NCBI GenBank assembly: GCA_028279345.1
Contig: JANQNY010000082.1
Coordinates: 1 to 64,000 of the forward strand
Source: Geminicoccaceae bacterium
GTDB lineage: Bacteria; Pseudomonadota; Alphaproteobacteria; Geminicoccales; Geminicoccaceae
DNA length: 64,000 nucleotides
Reading direction: 5' to 3'
Shown: piece by piece, positions 17,677 to 27,489 of the stretch
Position numbering within the stretch: the stretch's first letter is position 1
How the letters are laid out: each line of letters starts with the position of its first letter
The notes under the pieces: model-generated
Database searches by the model: none
The model's input: only the letters and a program-made list of their open reading frames with translations
Told to the model about the DNA's origin: nothing
Made by a program: the position numbers and the translations under genes

Positions 17677-18876
17677 TTAGAGGTCGTCGAGCGTATAGAG
17701 CCGCTGCGCGCGGGCGACGCCCCTGAGCGCGTAGCGGCCAAGGCCGACGAGCTGTTCCTGCAGGCCCGGTGCCGCGTCGTGGAAGGCGGCCGAGACGACG
17801 AGGTCGCGGTCGACCGACTTGCACATCTCACAAAGTCGCGTGGCCTCGTTGGCGGCCGGGCCCACGACCGTGAAGTCGAGACGCGAGCGGGAGCCGATAT
17901 TGCCGTAGAACAGGAGGCCCGAGTGCAGCGCCACGCGCAGCCGGCTCACCGGCAAGCCCTGCGCCGCCCGTCGCTCGCTGAGCGTGCGGGTCTCGGCGAG
18001 CGCACGGGTCGCCGCTTGCAGGGCGCGCGCCGGCGCCGAGACATGGCGCTCGCGGTCGAAGAAGGCGATCATGCCGTCGCCTGTGAACTTCAAGACTTCC
18101 CCGCCGGCACCCTCGATCGTATCCGCGACCCGCTCTGCATACGCGTTCAGGAGGTCGATGACCTGCTCCTGCGGCTGGGTGTCGGTCAGGCGGGTGAAGC
18201 CGGCGAGGTCGCTCGCCCACAATACGGCATCGAGGGCATGGGCAACGCCGCGCTCGATGGCGCCCGCCAGAACCCGGCGGCTGACGTCGCGCCCGAGATA
18301 GGTGCCCAGCAGCGTCTCGATACCATTGCTGAGCGCCATCGCCTCGAAGGCGAGCTGCAGGCCCGGCATGAGCACGTGGAGCGTCTGGATCTGCGCGTCG
18401 GTGAAGCCCCCCGGCTGGTCGGTCGCCCAGGACGACATCATGCCTTGCCCGGCGCCTGGCCGTTTGAACATCGTCTTGAGGGCGATGTAGTCTGTCGCGC
18501 CCAACGCCCTGAGATCCTCGAAGATGGGGAACTCCTGCTCCACGCCGTCTGTGTCCAGGCGACGGCGCAGCACCGTGCGACGACTGTTGAGCAGCGCGTT
18601 GAAGGGACTGTTGACCCAGTCTTCGCCGTAGGCGCCGGGGGCCAATGGACGCGCGAACGCCTCCTGGCCCGGTGCGCCCTCCTTCCGGGTCCACCGATAG
18701 CCGAGGGCCTCCACCAGCGGGTCGAGGCTCGCGAAGGCGACGGCCGAGCGCACCAGCGGGATGCGCCCGCGCTCCAGCCGCTCGCAGAAGCCGGCAAGCA
18801 GCTCTTCACCGGACAACGCGCTAATGCTCCGCGAGCAGAGCCAGCGGTAAATCTCTAACTGCCTGTTGGTGTCCAT
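17677..18876 (-). CDS. Class III adenylate/guanylate cyclase
   Basis: About 399 residues from ATG 18876 (MDTNRQLEIYRWLC); a GTG at 18927 would add 17 residues. The N-terminal half is a helical region with a WxxPF..L segment common to soluble alphaproteobacterial cyclases. The C-terminal catalytic domain has both metal-binding Asp residues (WASDLAGFT and FTGDGMIAFF), the substrate-recognition Lys (EVLKFTGDG) and Asp (SRLDFTVVGPAANEATRL), so cAMP is the expected product. No membrane helix is seen, so it is probably cytosolic. The window also encodes two Crp-like proteins, at 43-44 and 49 kb. Confidence 0.9.
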   Translation of the reverse strand: MDTNRQLEIYRWLCSRSISALSGEELLAGFCERLERGRIPLVRSAVAFASLDPLVEALGYRWTRKEGAPGQEAFARPLAPGAYGEDWVNSPFNALLNSRRTVLRRRLDTDGVEQEFPIFEDLRALGATDYIALKTMFKRPGAGQGMMSSWATDQPGGFTDAQIQTLHVLMPGLQLAFEAMALSNGIETLLGTYLGRDVSRRVLAGAIERGVAHALDAVLWASDLAGFTRLTDTQPQEQVIDLLNAYAERVADTIEGAGGEVLKFTGDGMIAFFDRERHVSAPARALQAATRALAETRTLSERRAAQGLPVSRLRVALHSGLLFYGNIGSRSRLDFTVVGPAANEATRLCEMCKSVDRDLVVSAAFHDAAPGLQEQLVGLGRYALRGVARAQRLYTLDDL

Positions 18877-18927
18877 CGGCACCGATGTTGCCGCAGCACC
18901 TCGCCGCCCGCCAGTGTCGTTCGACAC

Positions 18928-19172
18928 ACTGTGATCGTGTGCGAGGCCGCGTTGCCACCAGGTTCTTTGGTCGTCGCCACCTGATCAGTTCAAGCACGCT
19001 TATGTCAGCAACCACCATTGGCATTCCACGCCATCAATTCAACTGAAACGAGATTAGATAGAGATTCTAATTCGCGCTTAGATTATTCATGATTTTGACA
19101 GCAATCTTGATCAAGAAGTCCTTATAACATATTAGAATTATCTACGGCGTAATTTCTTTAAACAGGTGAGAA
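18928..19172 (+). promoter_or_regulatory. AT-rich leader upstream of the unknown membrane protein
   Basis: From about 18990 the composition drops sharply to AT-rich, contrasting with all neighbours. TTGACA lies at 19095-19100 and TATAAC at 19123-19128, but the 22-base spacer is longer than a standard sigma-70 promoter. TAGAAT at 19133-19138 is another -10-like hexamer. GATTCTAATT near 19060 and TTAGAAT near 19132 are inverted copies. AGGTGAG precedes the ATG at 19173. This is a regulatory region by position and composition; no factor can be named. Confidence 0.4.
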
Positions 19173-20183
19173 ATGAGCAAGTTTGCGCTCAGTCGTGGTG
19201 AATTAACGCAGGTTATCGCCCTTTTCGTTGCGGGCATTATCGCCTTCGCAGTGCTTGGCGAGGTGGCGGGATGGCCAAGCGGCGAGGGCGGCTGGCCGAT
19301 AGCTCTACTGGCAGCGGCCATCCTGGCCGGAATGGGACCGGTCTCGCGCCTGATCGACGCCGCCGAGGCGAGCAAAGCCACCGTCACGTTGCCCGGTGGG
19401 CTGAGGCTCGAGTTCGCCCAAGCGGTCGTGCATGCGCCCGCGGGCGATCTACCGACCAATCTCGTCGCGCCCGAGGTAGAAATTGCCGATTCGGCGCGCC
19501 AGGAGCTCAACCGGGTGGCTGGCCTCGCGGCAGACCAGGAGGTCGTGGTCGTGGACCTGGAGGCGGGACGCGCTTGGTACCGGTCGCGCCTGTTCGCTTT
19601 GGGAGCGACCGCGACGCTGCTCGAACGGCCGCTGGCTCTCGTTGTCGTTGGGAGGCGGGCAGGCTCCACAAGGCAATTGGGAGGCTGGATTCTGCCGCGC
19701 GATCTGCTGCAGGCCTTCATCGACAACGACGCCAGATTGGCATGGCATTGGCAACACGCCCGAGCCTACCTAACCATGCTGCAGGTTGGCCAAAAAGCCG
19801 GTGGCACCAAGTTTCCGCAGTTCCAAAACTACCAAGCCCAGTACGGGCTCACCGGAGATCGGCTGATCATGCGGATCCTCGTCGAGCAGATGCGAGATCC
19901 GGATCAGACGGAGTCTGCACGGGGCACCTCGCTTACCGTGGAGAACCCCGAGCGACCGGAGTGGGTGACGTTGGCTGATGCCGAGCGATTGCTCGAAAGC
20001 GGCCTCGTCACCGAGTCTATCGAGTTGACGGAACCCGCCAACGAGCAGGAGCGGGTGCTGATCAGGTGTGAGCACGGCTACCTGATGCGGACCAAGAATG
20101 CGCGCTACGTGGACATGTTGGACACGCGAAAGGCGCAACGGCACCTGCTCGAGCAGTTCGTCGAGCAGGCACGCCGGGCCTAG
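19173..20183 (+). CDS. Membrane-anchored protein of unknown function
   Basis: 336 residues that I do not recognise. Two hydrophobic segments at the N-terminus (about residues 12-30 and 40-56) suggest a membrane hairpin or anchor. A soluble region follows with a strand-rich segment EVVVVDLEAGRAWYRSRLFALGATATLL and LALVVVGRRAGSTRQLGGWILPRDLLQAFI. The C-terminal 90 residues (WVTLADAERLLESGLVTESIELTE...RCEHGYLMRTKNARYVDML) are predicted mixed alpha/beta and charged. ATG 19173 has a good AGGTGAG. It is single, preceded by an AT-rich leader, and converges with the DUF899 gene. Confidence 0.7.
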   Translation: MSKFALSRGELTQVIALFVAGIIAFAVLGEVAGWPSGEGGWPIALLAAAILAGMGPVSRLIDAAEASKATVTLPGGLRLEFAQAVVHAPAGDLPTNLVAPEVEIADSARQELNRVAGLAADQEVVVVDLEAGRAWYRSRLFALGATATLLERPLALVVVGRRAGSTRQLGGWILPRDLLQAFIDNDARLAWHWQHARAYLTMLQVGQKAGGTKFPQFQNYQAQYGLTGDRLIMRILVEQMRDPDQTESARGTSLTVENPERPEWVTLADAERLLESGLVTESIELTEPANEQERVLIRCEHGYLMRTKNARYVDMLDTRKAQRHLLEQFVEQARRA

Positions 20184-20189
20184 GCCGGC

Positions 20190-20762
20190 TCAGGCGTAGC
20201 GGTACTTTGGTTGCCAGCCGGTGGCACCTTCCGGGAACAGGTCGAAGAGATGCCAGATGCAGGCGAACTGATCGCCGGGCCCGAAGTGGGTATTGCTTAC
20301 CCGCACGATCGCGTCACCGCGCCGCTGAAAGGCCGAGACGCCGGGCTGCCAACCAGCCTCGGCACTACCGTAGCCCATATCGCTCGCGAAGTTCGTGCCC
20401 CGATGGCTCGCCATTGGGAAGCGCCAGCCGCGCGACGTCGCGAACTCTGCTTGCACGTCGGGCGGGTCCGGGCTCGTGACGACGAACGCGGCGCGGTCGG
20501 CGAGGTGGGGATAGACCCCGTTGAGGCCGTCTGCCCAGAGCGTGCAGTAGGGGCAGGCGCGACCCATGTTGTGGATGACCAAGAGGTCCGTCTTGTCGCC
20601 AAACAGGTCACTCAGGCGCACTGCACTGTCTGGTGTCTCGAAGGTGTAGTCGGCGACGGTTTCGCCTTCGATGCCGGCCTGCAACTCCCGGATTTCGTCG
20701 CGGAGCCCGCTCATCCGCGCGCGCAGAGCCTCGATCGCATCGCGTTGCTCGGCATAGGTCAT
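20190..20762 (-). CDS. DUF899 thioredoxin-like protein
   Basis: 190 residues of the DUF899 family. The thioredoxin-like core shows LSDLFGDKTDLLVIHNMGRACPYCTLWADGLNG, with a C-P-Y-C redox motif, followed by FVVTSPDPPDVQAEFATSRGWRFPM and a late WHLFDLFPEGATGW. An N-terminal coiled-coil-like segment (RDAIEALRARMSGLRDEIRELQ) precedes it. The reaction is not known; a cytosolic redox role is inferred from the CxxC. The start ATG overlaps the TGA of the ArsR gene by four bases (ATGA), a common ArsR-DUF899 arrangement. Confidence 0.88.
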   Translation of the reverse strand: MTYAEQRDAIEALRARMSGLRDEIRELQAGIEGETVADYTFETPDSAVRLSDLFGDKTDLLVIHNMGRACPYCTLWADGLNGVYPHLADRAAFVVTSPDPPDVQAEFATSRGWRFPMASHRGTNFASDMGYGSAEAGWQPGVSAFQRRGDAIVRVSNTHFGPGDQFACIWHLFDLFPEGATGWQPKYRYA

Positions 20763-21145
20763 GGGTCGTCCTCCTCGTTGTCTGGTGATCCGCCGGGCTC
20801 GGTCGTGGCGAGCACTTCGGCGAGCGCGTCGAACTGGGTCTGCCAGTAGCGTGTGGCCTGGTTGATCCAGAGCGCCGCCTCGAACAGCGGCCCCGCATCG
20901 AGCCGGCAGCGGCTGATGCGGCCGGTGCGCTCCTGATGCACGAGGCCGGCCGCGACCAGCACCTGGATGTGCCGAGAGACCGCCTGCAGCGAGATGGCGA
21001 ACGGTTCGGCCAGCTCCGAGACCAGCGCCGGGCCACCGTCGAGCCGCTGCAGTATCGCCCGCCGGACCGGGTCCGACAGCGCGAAGAAAACCCGGTCGAG
21101 CTCCGCCTCTGTGCCGCCACTAGCCTCACTCTCTCCGCTCAACAT
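20759..21145 (-). CDS. ArsR-family transcriptional regulator
   Basis: 128-residue winged-helix repressor or activator. LDRVFFALSDPVRRAILQRLDGGPALVSELAEPFAISLQAVSRHIQVLVAAGLVHQERTGRISRCRLD is a standard ArsR HTH plus wing. No metal-binding CVC motif is present, so it belongs to the non-metal subgroup that often controls adjacent SRPBCC or DUF899 genes. It leads an operon with DUF899. No Shine-Dalgarno sequence is evident before ATG 21143-21145, so leaderless translation is possible. A candidate operator sits directly upstream. Confidence 0.9.
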   Translation of the reverse strand: MLSGESEASGGTEAELDRVFFALSDPVRRAILQRLDGGPALVSELAEPFAISLQAVSRHIQVLVAAGLVHQERTGRISRCRLDAGPLFEAALWINQATRYWQTQFDALAEVLATTEPGGSPDNEEDDP

Positions 21146-21150
21146 GCTAA

Positions 21151-21173
21151 TTGATTATCAACTTCTATGTTGA
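21151..21173. promoter_or_regulatory. Candidate ArsR operator: overlapping palindromes
   Basis: TTGATTATCAA at 21151-21161 is a near-perfect 11-base palindrome. Overlapping it, TCAAC-TTCTAT-GTTGA at 21158-21172 forms a perfect five-base-arm inverted repeat. The site is five bases upstream of the ArsR start codon and within the divergent region shared with the methyltransferase, so autoregulation is plausible. Confidence 0.5.
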
Positions 21174-21272
21174 GTGTCAATCGGAGCGTTGACCATGATG
21201 AGGGCTTCGGCCTGCTTCCCAGTGCGCGTATCGTCCCAACCCGATGTTCGCCATCCGCGGCGGAGCGCAGCG

Positions 21273-22055
21273 ATGAGAACGGTGGAAGACGATGAGACAG
21301 GCGCCTTCTATGCGGCGATGGCGCCCGTTTACGAGCTGTTCTTCCACGACTGGACAGGTGCTGTCGTCGAGCAGGGCAGGACACTTGACCGTCTGATCGC
21401 GATGACGATCGGTGCCGGGCCAAAGCGCATTCTCGACGCCACGTGTGGCGTCGGAACGCAGGCGATCGGGCTGGCGCTTTGCGGCCACGACGTGCTCGGC
21501 ACGGATATCAGCGGCCCGGCACTGGCGCGCGCGGCAGCCTCCGCGCGGCGGCTCGATGCGCCGTTGTCCACGCGGCAAGCGGACCTCCGGAGCCTCGCCA
21601 GCGCAGTGCCCGAGCGGTTCGACGTCACCGTCGTCTTCGACAACTCGCTCGCCCACCTGCTGAGCCAAGCCGAGCTCTGCGAAGCGCTTCGTCAGCTCGC
21701 GGCGAGACTGGTCCCGGGCGGTCTCCTGCTTGTCGGCATCCGGGACTACGACGTGTTGCGCGTCGAGCGACCGCGCTTCACCTCAGAGCGGATCATCGAC
21801 GACCGTGACGAGCGCCGCGTCGTTTTCCAGGTTTGGGACTGGGTGGAGAACGGCGCACACTACGATCTGACGCAATATCTGGTGCAGCATGGAGCGGGCG
21901 GTGTCGATGCGCACGCCATGAAGTGTCGTGTACGCGCGCTCTCGCGACAGGACCTCGTCGACGCCTGCGCCGCTGCCGCACTCACGGATGTCGTGTGGCA
22001 CGAGCCGGCCGACACCGGCTTCTATCAGCCGATCCTTGCAGCGCGGCGGAAATGA
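21273..22055 (+). CDS. Class I SAM-dependent methyltransferase
   Basis: 260 residues from ATG 21273 (MRTVEDDETGAFYAAMAPVYELFFHDW). Motif I is ILDATCGVGTQAIGLALCGHDVLGTDISGPAL; acidic motif DLRSLASAVPERFDVTVVFDNSLAHLL and LVPGGLLLVGIRDYD follow. The AMAPVYELFFHDW opening resembles glycine/sarcosine-type N-methyltransferases, but the substrate is unproven. The frame is open back to 21174, but that part is outside the family pattern. Its TGA overlaps the ATG of the following keto-acid cleavage enzyme, so they are co-translated. Confidence 0.85.
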   Translation: MRTVEDDETGAFYAAMAPVYELFFHDWTGAVVEQGRTLDRLIAMTIGAGPKRILDATCGVGTQAIGLALCGHDVLGTDISGPALARAAASARRLDAPLSTRQADLRSLASAVPERFDVTVVFDNSLAHLLSQAELCEALRQLAARLVPGGLLLVGIRDYDVLRVERPRFTSERIIDDRDERRVVFQVWDWVENGAHYDLTQYLVQHGAGGVDAHAMKCRVRALSRQDLVDACAAAALTDVVWHEPADTGFYQPILAARRK

Positions 22056-22783
22056 TGTTGCAGGCATGCTTGAACGGCGGTCGGTCGAAAGCGGAGGCGG
22101 CGGGCGTTCCCGTCAGCCACGCTGAGCTCGCCGCCGATGCTGCAGCCGTGCGGCGGGCCGGCGCCGATGAACTGCATCTCCATCCGCGCAACGCCGACGG
22201 ACACGAAACGCTCGATCCGGAGGAGATCGCTGGATGTCTGCGGGCCGTGCGCGCCGCCGTGCCCGGTATGCCCGTCGGCGTCGGCACGGGCGCCTGGATC
22301 GCGCCGGGCGGTGCCGCTCGGCTCGAGCTGATCGCGCGCTGGACGGAATTGCCCGACTACGCCTCGGTGAACCTCTCGGAGCCGGACGCGCCCGAAACCA
22401 TGCGGCTACTGCGGTCCAAAGGCGTCGGGATCGAGGCGGGGCTCTGGACGGCCGTCGACGCCGAGCGCTTCGTCCGCCTGCCGGACCAAGAGCCGTGCGT
22501 GCGGGTGCTGATCGAGATGACCAGCGACGATCCGGTGGCGGCCGAAGCGGAGTATCAATCGGTCCGCCGCATCTTGGTCGGCGCCGGCATCAAGTTGCCG
22601 ATCCTCTTGCATGGTGAAGGCGGCAGCGTCTGGCCCATGATCGAGCGCGCTGCCCACGAAGGTCACGACACGCGCGTCGGCTTCGAGGATGGACTTCTTC
22701 TGCCGGACGGTCAGCCGGCAGACAGCAACGCGCAACTTGTGCGGGCGGCGATCGAGCTTAGCCTCGGGGTTTCAGAGACATAG
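22052..22783 (+). CDS. Short beta-keto acid cleavage enzyme (BKACE, DUF849)
   Basis: 243-residue TIM-barrel Zn enzyme. MLQACLNGGRSKAEAAGVPVSHAELAADAAAVRRAGADELHLHPRNADG includes the HxH metal ligands; PVGVGTGAWI, YASVNLSEPDAPE and PILLHGEGGSVW follow. BKACEs condense a beta-keto acid with acetyl-CoA to give acetoacetate and a new CoA ester, as in lysine fermentation. This compact subtype is about 40-60 residues shorter than Kce, and its substrate is unknown. It overlaps the methyltransferase by four bases. Confidence 0.85.
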   Translation: MMLQACLNGGRSKAEAAGVPVSHAELAADAAAVRRAGADELHLHPRNADGHETLDPEEIAGCLRAVRAAVPGMPVGVGTGAWIAPGGAARLELIARWTELPDYASVNLSEPDAPETMRLLRSKGVGIEAGLWTAVDAERFVRLPDQEPCVRVLIEMTSDDPVAAEAEYQSVRRILVGAGIKLPILLHGEGGSVWPMIERAAHEGHDTRVGFEDGLLLPDGQPADSNAQLVRAAIELSLGVSET

Positions 22784-22880
22784 ACACGGCGTCCGTGCCA
22801 CGTCGGGACGCTCGACGAAGCTGAGTTCGACCAACGAGGCGGAGCGGCCGCAGATTGTGCAAACGAGGGAAGCAGGATTC

Positions 22881-23465
22881 ATGAGGTTCATGCTGCTCAT
22901 CGCCATCGGCGCGCTCGTCGGCTGCACGACACAGGAGGTTCAACGCGACATCGATAATGCGCTATCGATTGGCCAGAGCCCGCCGCGGCCGGAGGCGCCG
23001 CTCGATGTGTCGATCGCACTCACCTCAGGCACCCCCCAGGAGATGATGCGGGCGGCCGTCGAGACCTGCCTCGTCGAGTTCAGGGATCTCAACAACGCGG
23101 TCGCCATCTTCCAAGAGGCGGGCTGGCAGACGACGCCCTTCGGTAATCCAGGCGCGTACGAGCTCGGCAAGGATGAGGTCACCGGCTCCTTGGACGCGAG
23201 CGACGGCACCTCCGACGGATGCCGGTTCGAAAGCTCGGCCGTGAGCATCGATCAAGCGCGCGCCATCGGCCAGGGGCTCGTCGATCAGTACTTCGAAGGC
23301 TCCTACCAGGCGGGCTCGCCCGAGGGTGCCACCGGCACCTGCGATGGCTTCACGATCTTCCCGGGGCGCGGCCTGATCGTCATCTCCTACGACGGGCTAG
23401 GCCAGGACCCGACCTGTCCCGACCCCAACGGCAGCTCGATCATCGTCAGCACGTCCTCGAGCTGA
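22881..23465 (+). CDS. Putative secreted lipoprotein of unknown function
   Basis: 194 residues from ATG 22881, with AGCAGG upstream. The N-terminus MRFMLLIAIGALVGCTTQEV is a lipoprotein signal with LVGC as lipobox, so Cys15 is the expected lipidated residue. The mature part has four further Cys (TCLVEF, DGCRF, GTCDGF, PTCPD) and a beta-rich pattern with no motif I recognise. It resembles nothing catalytic. It stands between the BKACE gene and the convergent ABC transporter operon. Confidence 0.75.
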   Translation: MRFMLLIAIGALVGCTTQEVQRDIDNALSIGQSPPRPEAPLDVSIALTSGTPQEMMRAAVETCLVEFRDLNNAVAIFQEAGWQTTPFGNPGAYELGKDEVTGSLDASDGTSDGCRFESSAVSIDQARAIGQGLVDQYFEGSYQAGSPEGATGTCDGFTIFPGRGLIVISYDGLGQDPTCPDPNGSSIIVSTSSS

Positions 23466-23477
23466 CCCACGAACACC

Positions 23478-24472
23478 TCAAGCCGCGTCGTTCAGGTGGC
23501 ACGCCGACCAGCGACCCGGCGCGACCTCTTTAAGCGCCGGACGCTCGTCCTTGCAGCGCTGCCACGCGTGCGGGCAGCGGGGGTGGAAGTGGCAGCCGGT
23601 CGGCGGGTCCAGCGGTGAGGGGATCTCGCCCTTGATCGGCTGGTAGTCCCTGGGCCGCGCCTCGAGCCGCGGGACTTCCTCAAGGAGCGCTTGGGTGTAG
23701 GGGTGGTTGGGTGCCCGGAATAGCTCGTCGGTCGGCGCCATCTCGACGACCCGGCCCAGGTACATGATGACGATGCGGTCGGAGATGTGCTCGACCACCG
23801 ACAGGTCGTGGCTGATGAACAGATAGGTGAGGCCCAGCTCGTCGCGGAGCTTCATGAAGAGGTTCAAGACCTGCGCCTGGATCGAGACGTCGAGGGCCGC
23901 CACCGCCTCGTCGCAGACCAGGAACTCGGGATCGACCGCAAGCGCTCGCGCGACGCCGATGCGCTGTCGCTGGCCGCCGGAGAACTGATGCGGATAGCGG
24001 CCGGCATAGCTCGGATCGAGACCCACGCGCCTCAGCGTTTCGGCGACGTGGCCCTCCTGCTCGGCGCGGCTCACGAGGCCGTGCACCAGCGGCGCTTCGC
24101 CGACGATGTCGGCCACGGTCAGGCGCGGGTTGAGGCTCGCGAACGGGTCCTGAAAGATCATCTGCACGGCTAGCTGGGCCCGGCGCCGCTCTTCGCCCCT
24201 GAGTTCCGCCTCGCGCTTGCCGTGCCAGCGGACGGTGCCGTCGGACGCTTCGAGCACGCCGGCGACGATGCGGCCGAGGGTGGACTTGCCGCAGCCGCTT
24301 TCGCCGACGAGGCCAAGGACCTCCCCGCGCTCGATCGTGAAGCTGACGCCGTCCACCGCGCGCACTACCTGCTCGCGATAGTCGGCACCCAAGAGGTTGG
24401 CGATGCGCTCGGCGAAGTCGATCGGCTTGACGAAGCGCTTGGAGACGTCGTCGAGCGCCATGACAGGCGTAC

Positions 24473-24476
<4 letters not shown>
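23478..24476 (-). CDS. Peptide/oligopeptide ABC transporter ATP-binding protein, DppF/OppF type
   Basis: Second ATPase of a peptide/nickel-type importer. Walker A is [16 protein letters not shown], signature [16 protein letters not shown], Walker [16 protein letters not shown] and switch His in FISHDLSV. The oligo_HPY C-terminus ([15 protein letters not shown]) carries the cysteine cluster often binding Fe-S. Start is the TTG at 24474-24476, which overlaps the stop of the DppD gene (TTGA); ATG 24461 is the alternative. About 332 residues. Last gene of the four-gene operon. Confidence 0.93.
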
Positions 24477-25443
<967 letters not shown>

Positions 25444-25447
<4 letters not shown>

Positions 25448-26391
25448 CGTCGAAGCCTCGGGTTCAAGACGTCCCTGAGCTGATCGCCCACGATGTTGAT
25501 GGCGACGATGGCGACCAGCAGCGCCAGGCCAGGAAAGAAGCTGATCCAGTAATCGCCCGACAGCATGTAGCTGTAGCCGTTGGAGATCAGAAGGCCGAGC
25601 GAGGGCTCGGTGATCGGCACGCCGACGCCGAGGAAGGAGAGAGTCGCTTCGAGCGCGATGGCGTTCGCCACCTGCACGGTGCCGATGACGATCACCGGCG
25701 GGAGGCAGTTCGGCAGCAGGTGGCGAAACAGGATGCGGCGGTCGGAGAGCGCCAGACAGCGTGCCGCCTCGATGTACTCCTTGCGCCGCTCCACGAGCGC
25801 CTGGCCGCGAATCGTGCGCGCGTAGTAGGCCCACTGCACGATAATGAGCGCGATCAGCACCTTGTCGACGCCGCGGCCCAGCACGGCGAGCAAGATCAAG
25901 GCGACAAGGATCGCCGGAAAGCTGAGCTGGAGGTCGACGACGCGCATGATGAGCGTCTCGAGCCGGCCCCCGTAGAAGGCGGCGATGAGGCCAAGCGAGC
26001 CGCCGATCAGGATGGCAATCAGCGTGCTCATGGCGCCGATGCCTAAGGAGATTCGGAGTCCGTAGATGATCGCCGACAGCATGTCCCGGCCCTGATCATC
26101 CGTGCCGAGCCAGTAGGTGCTGCCGTCCATCGCCTGGCTCATCGGTGGCAGGCGGCCGTCGAGGATGTTGAGCTGCCTGAGGTCGTAGGGGTCTTGCGGC
26201 GTGATCCACGGCGCAAAGATCGCGGCAAGCGCGATGAGCACGAACAGGGCGAGCGCTACGACGGCGGATGGGCTCTGGCGGAACTCACGCCAGAAGCGGA
26301 CGGCGGGTGGTTCGGCGCGCGCGGCGACGGGGGCAGTATCGACGGCGATGTCGATGGCGGCCGTATCGCGCAGGTCGGTGGCCTCGCTCAC
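25444..26391 (-). CDS. Peptide ABC transporter permease, DppC/OppC type
   Basis: Inner-membrane permease of 315 residues with about six helices. An N-terminal cytosolic leader is followed by SAVVALALFVLIALAAIFAPWI. The LGTDDQGRDMLSAIIYGLRISL motif and the EAA loop EAARCLALSDRRILFRHLLPNCLPPVIV are diagnostic of the DppC group. The start is GTG 26389-26391, overlapping the DppB stop by four bases (GTGA), so all four genes are translationally coupled in the order B-C-D-F. Confidence 0.94.
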
Positions 26392-27365
26392 GCCCGCGTC
26401 TCCGTCAGGCGGACCCGCGGGTCGATCATCGAGTAGGCGAGGTCGACGATGAAGTTGATGAGGATGAAGACGAACACGGTGAGCATCAAATAGGCCACGA
26501 TCACCGGGCGATCGAGGTTGACGATGCTGTCGATCAGGAGCTTCCCCATGCCCGGCCAGGCGAAGACGGTTTCGGTGACGACGGCGAAGGCGATGACGTT
26601 GCCCAGCTCAAGGCCGAGCACGGTGACCACCGGGATCAGGATGTTCTTGAGCATGTGGACGAGGATCACCCGGCGCGGGCGCAGCCCCTTGGCCCGGGCG
26701 AACTTCACATAGTCCATCATCATCACCTCGCGCGTGCCGGCGCGGGCGAGGCGAATGACGAGCGCCGTCTTGTAGAGGGCGATGTTGATCGCCGGCAGCA
26801 GGAGGTGCGTGAGCCCGTCCCAGGTGAGGAAGCTCACCGGCACGCCCCAGAGATCGACCGTCTCACCGCGGCCGCCTGCGGGCAGCCAGCCGAGCACCAC
26901 CGCGAAGAGCATGATCAGCATCAGTCCCTGCCAGAAGTTCGGCAGGGAGAAGCCGAAGATCGAGCCGACCATGATGCCGCGGCCGGCTGCGCTGTCGGAG
27001 CGTAGGCCCGCGATGATGCCGAGCGGAATGCCGACGAAGACGGCGATGAGCATGGCGAACAGCGCCAGCTCCATGGTCGCGGGGAAGCGGTCGAGGATCA
27101 GGCGCATCGCCGGTTCGTTGTGGACGAAGCTGGTTCCCAGGTCGCCGCGCACGAGATTGCCGAGAAAGACGAAGAACTGCTCCCATAGCGGCTTGTCGAG
27201 GCCCAGCCGCGCGATCGCCGCCTGCATCTCGGCCTGGGTCGCGTCTGGGCTGATCATCATGTCGACCGGGTTGCCGATCGCGAAGACGCCGATGAAGACG
27301 ATGAGGGCCATCACCGCCATGACCAGGAGGCTCTGCGTCAAACGCCTGATCATGTAGACGAGCAT
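26388..27365 (-). CDS. Peptide ABC transporter permease, DppB/OppB type
   Basis: 325-residue permease. MIRRLTQSLLVMAVMALIVFIGVF is the first helix; RLGLDKPLWEQFFVFLGNLVRGDLGTSF and the EAA loop TREVMMMDYVKFARAKGLRPRRVILVHMLKNILIPVV are typical. ATG 27363-27365 is the first start; an ATG four codons later is possible. First gene of the dpp-type operon; its promoter should lie in the 124-base gap shared with the divergent DsbD-like gene. No substrate-binding protein adjoins, but a lone one lies at 35.1 kb. Confidence 0.94.
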   Translation of the reverse strand: MLVYMIRRLTQSLLVMAVMALIVFIGVFAIGNPVDMMISPDATQAEMQAAIARLGLDKPLWEQFFVFLGNLVRGDLGTSFVHNEPAMRLILDRFPATMELALFAMLIAVFVGIPLGIIAGLRSDSAAGRGIMVGSIFGFSLPNFWQGLMLIMLFAVVLGWLPAGGRGETVDLWGVPVSFLTWDGLTHLLLPAINIALYKTALVIRLARAGTREVMMMDYVKFARAKGLRPRRVILVHMLKNILIPVVTVLGLELGNVIAFAVVTETVFAWPGMGKLLIDSIVNLDRPVIVAYLMLTVFVFILINFIVDLAYSMIDPRVRLTETRA

Positions 27366-27489
27366 CGCCGTGCGTCCCCCGGCTGGCGCTATTGCCCTCG
27401 GCCGTTCACGCTGTGGCGAGCGACCGAGGCACAGCTTGTGTGAACGCCACGTTCGCTTATCTGCCTAGCACGACTTCCTGAGGTTCGTC

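Noticed and set aside
19095-19128. TTGACA and TATAAC as a sigma-70 promoter
   Set aside because: The spacer is 22 bases, outside the usual 16-18; kept only as part of the AT-rich leader.
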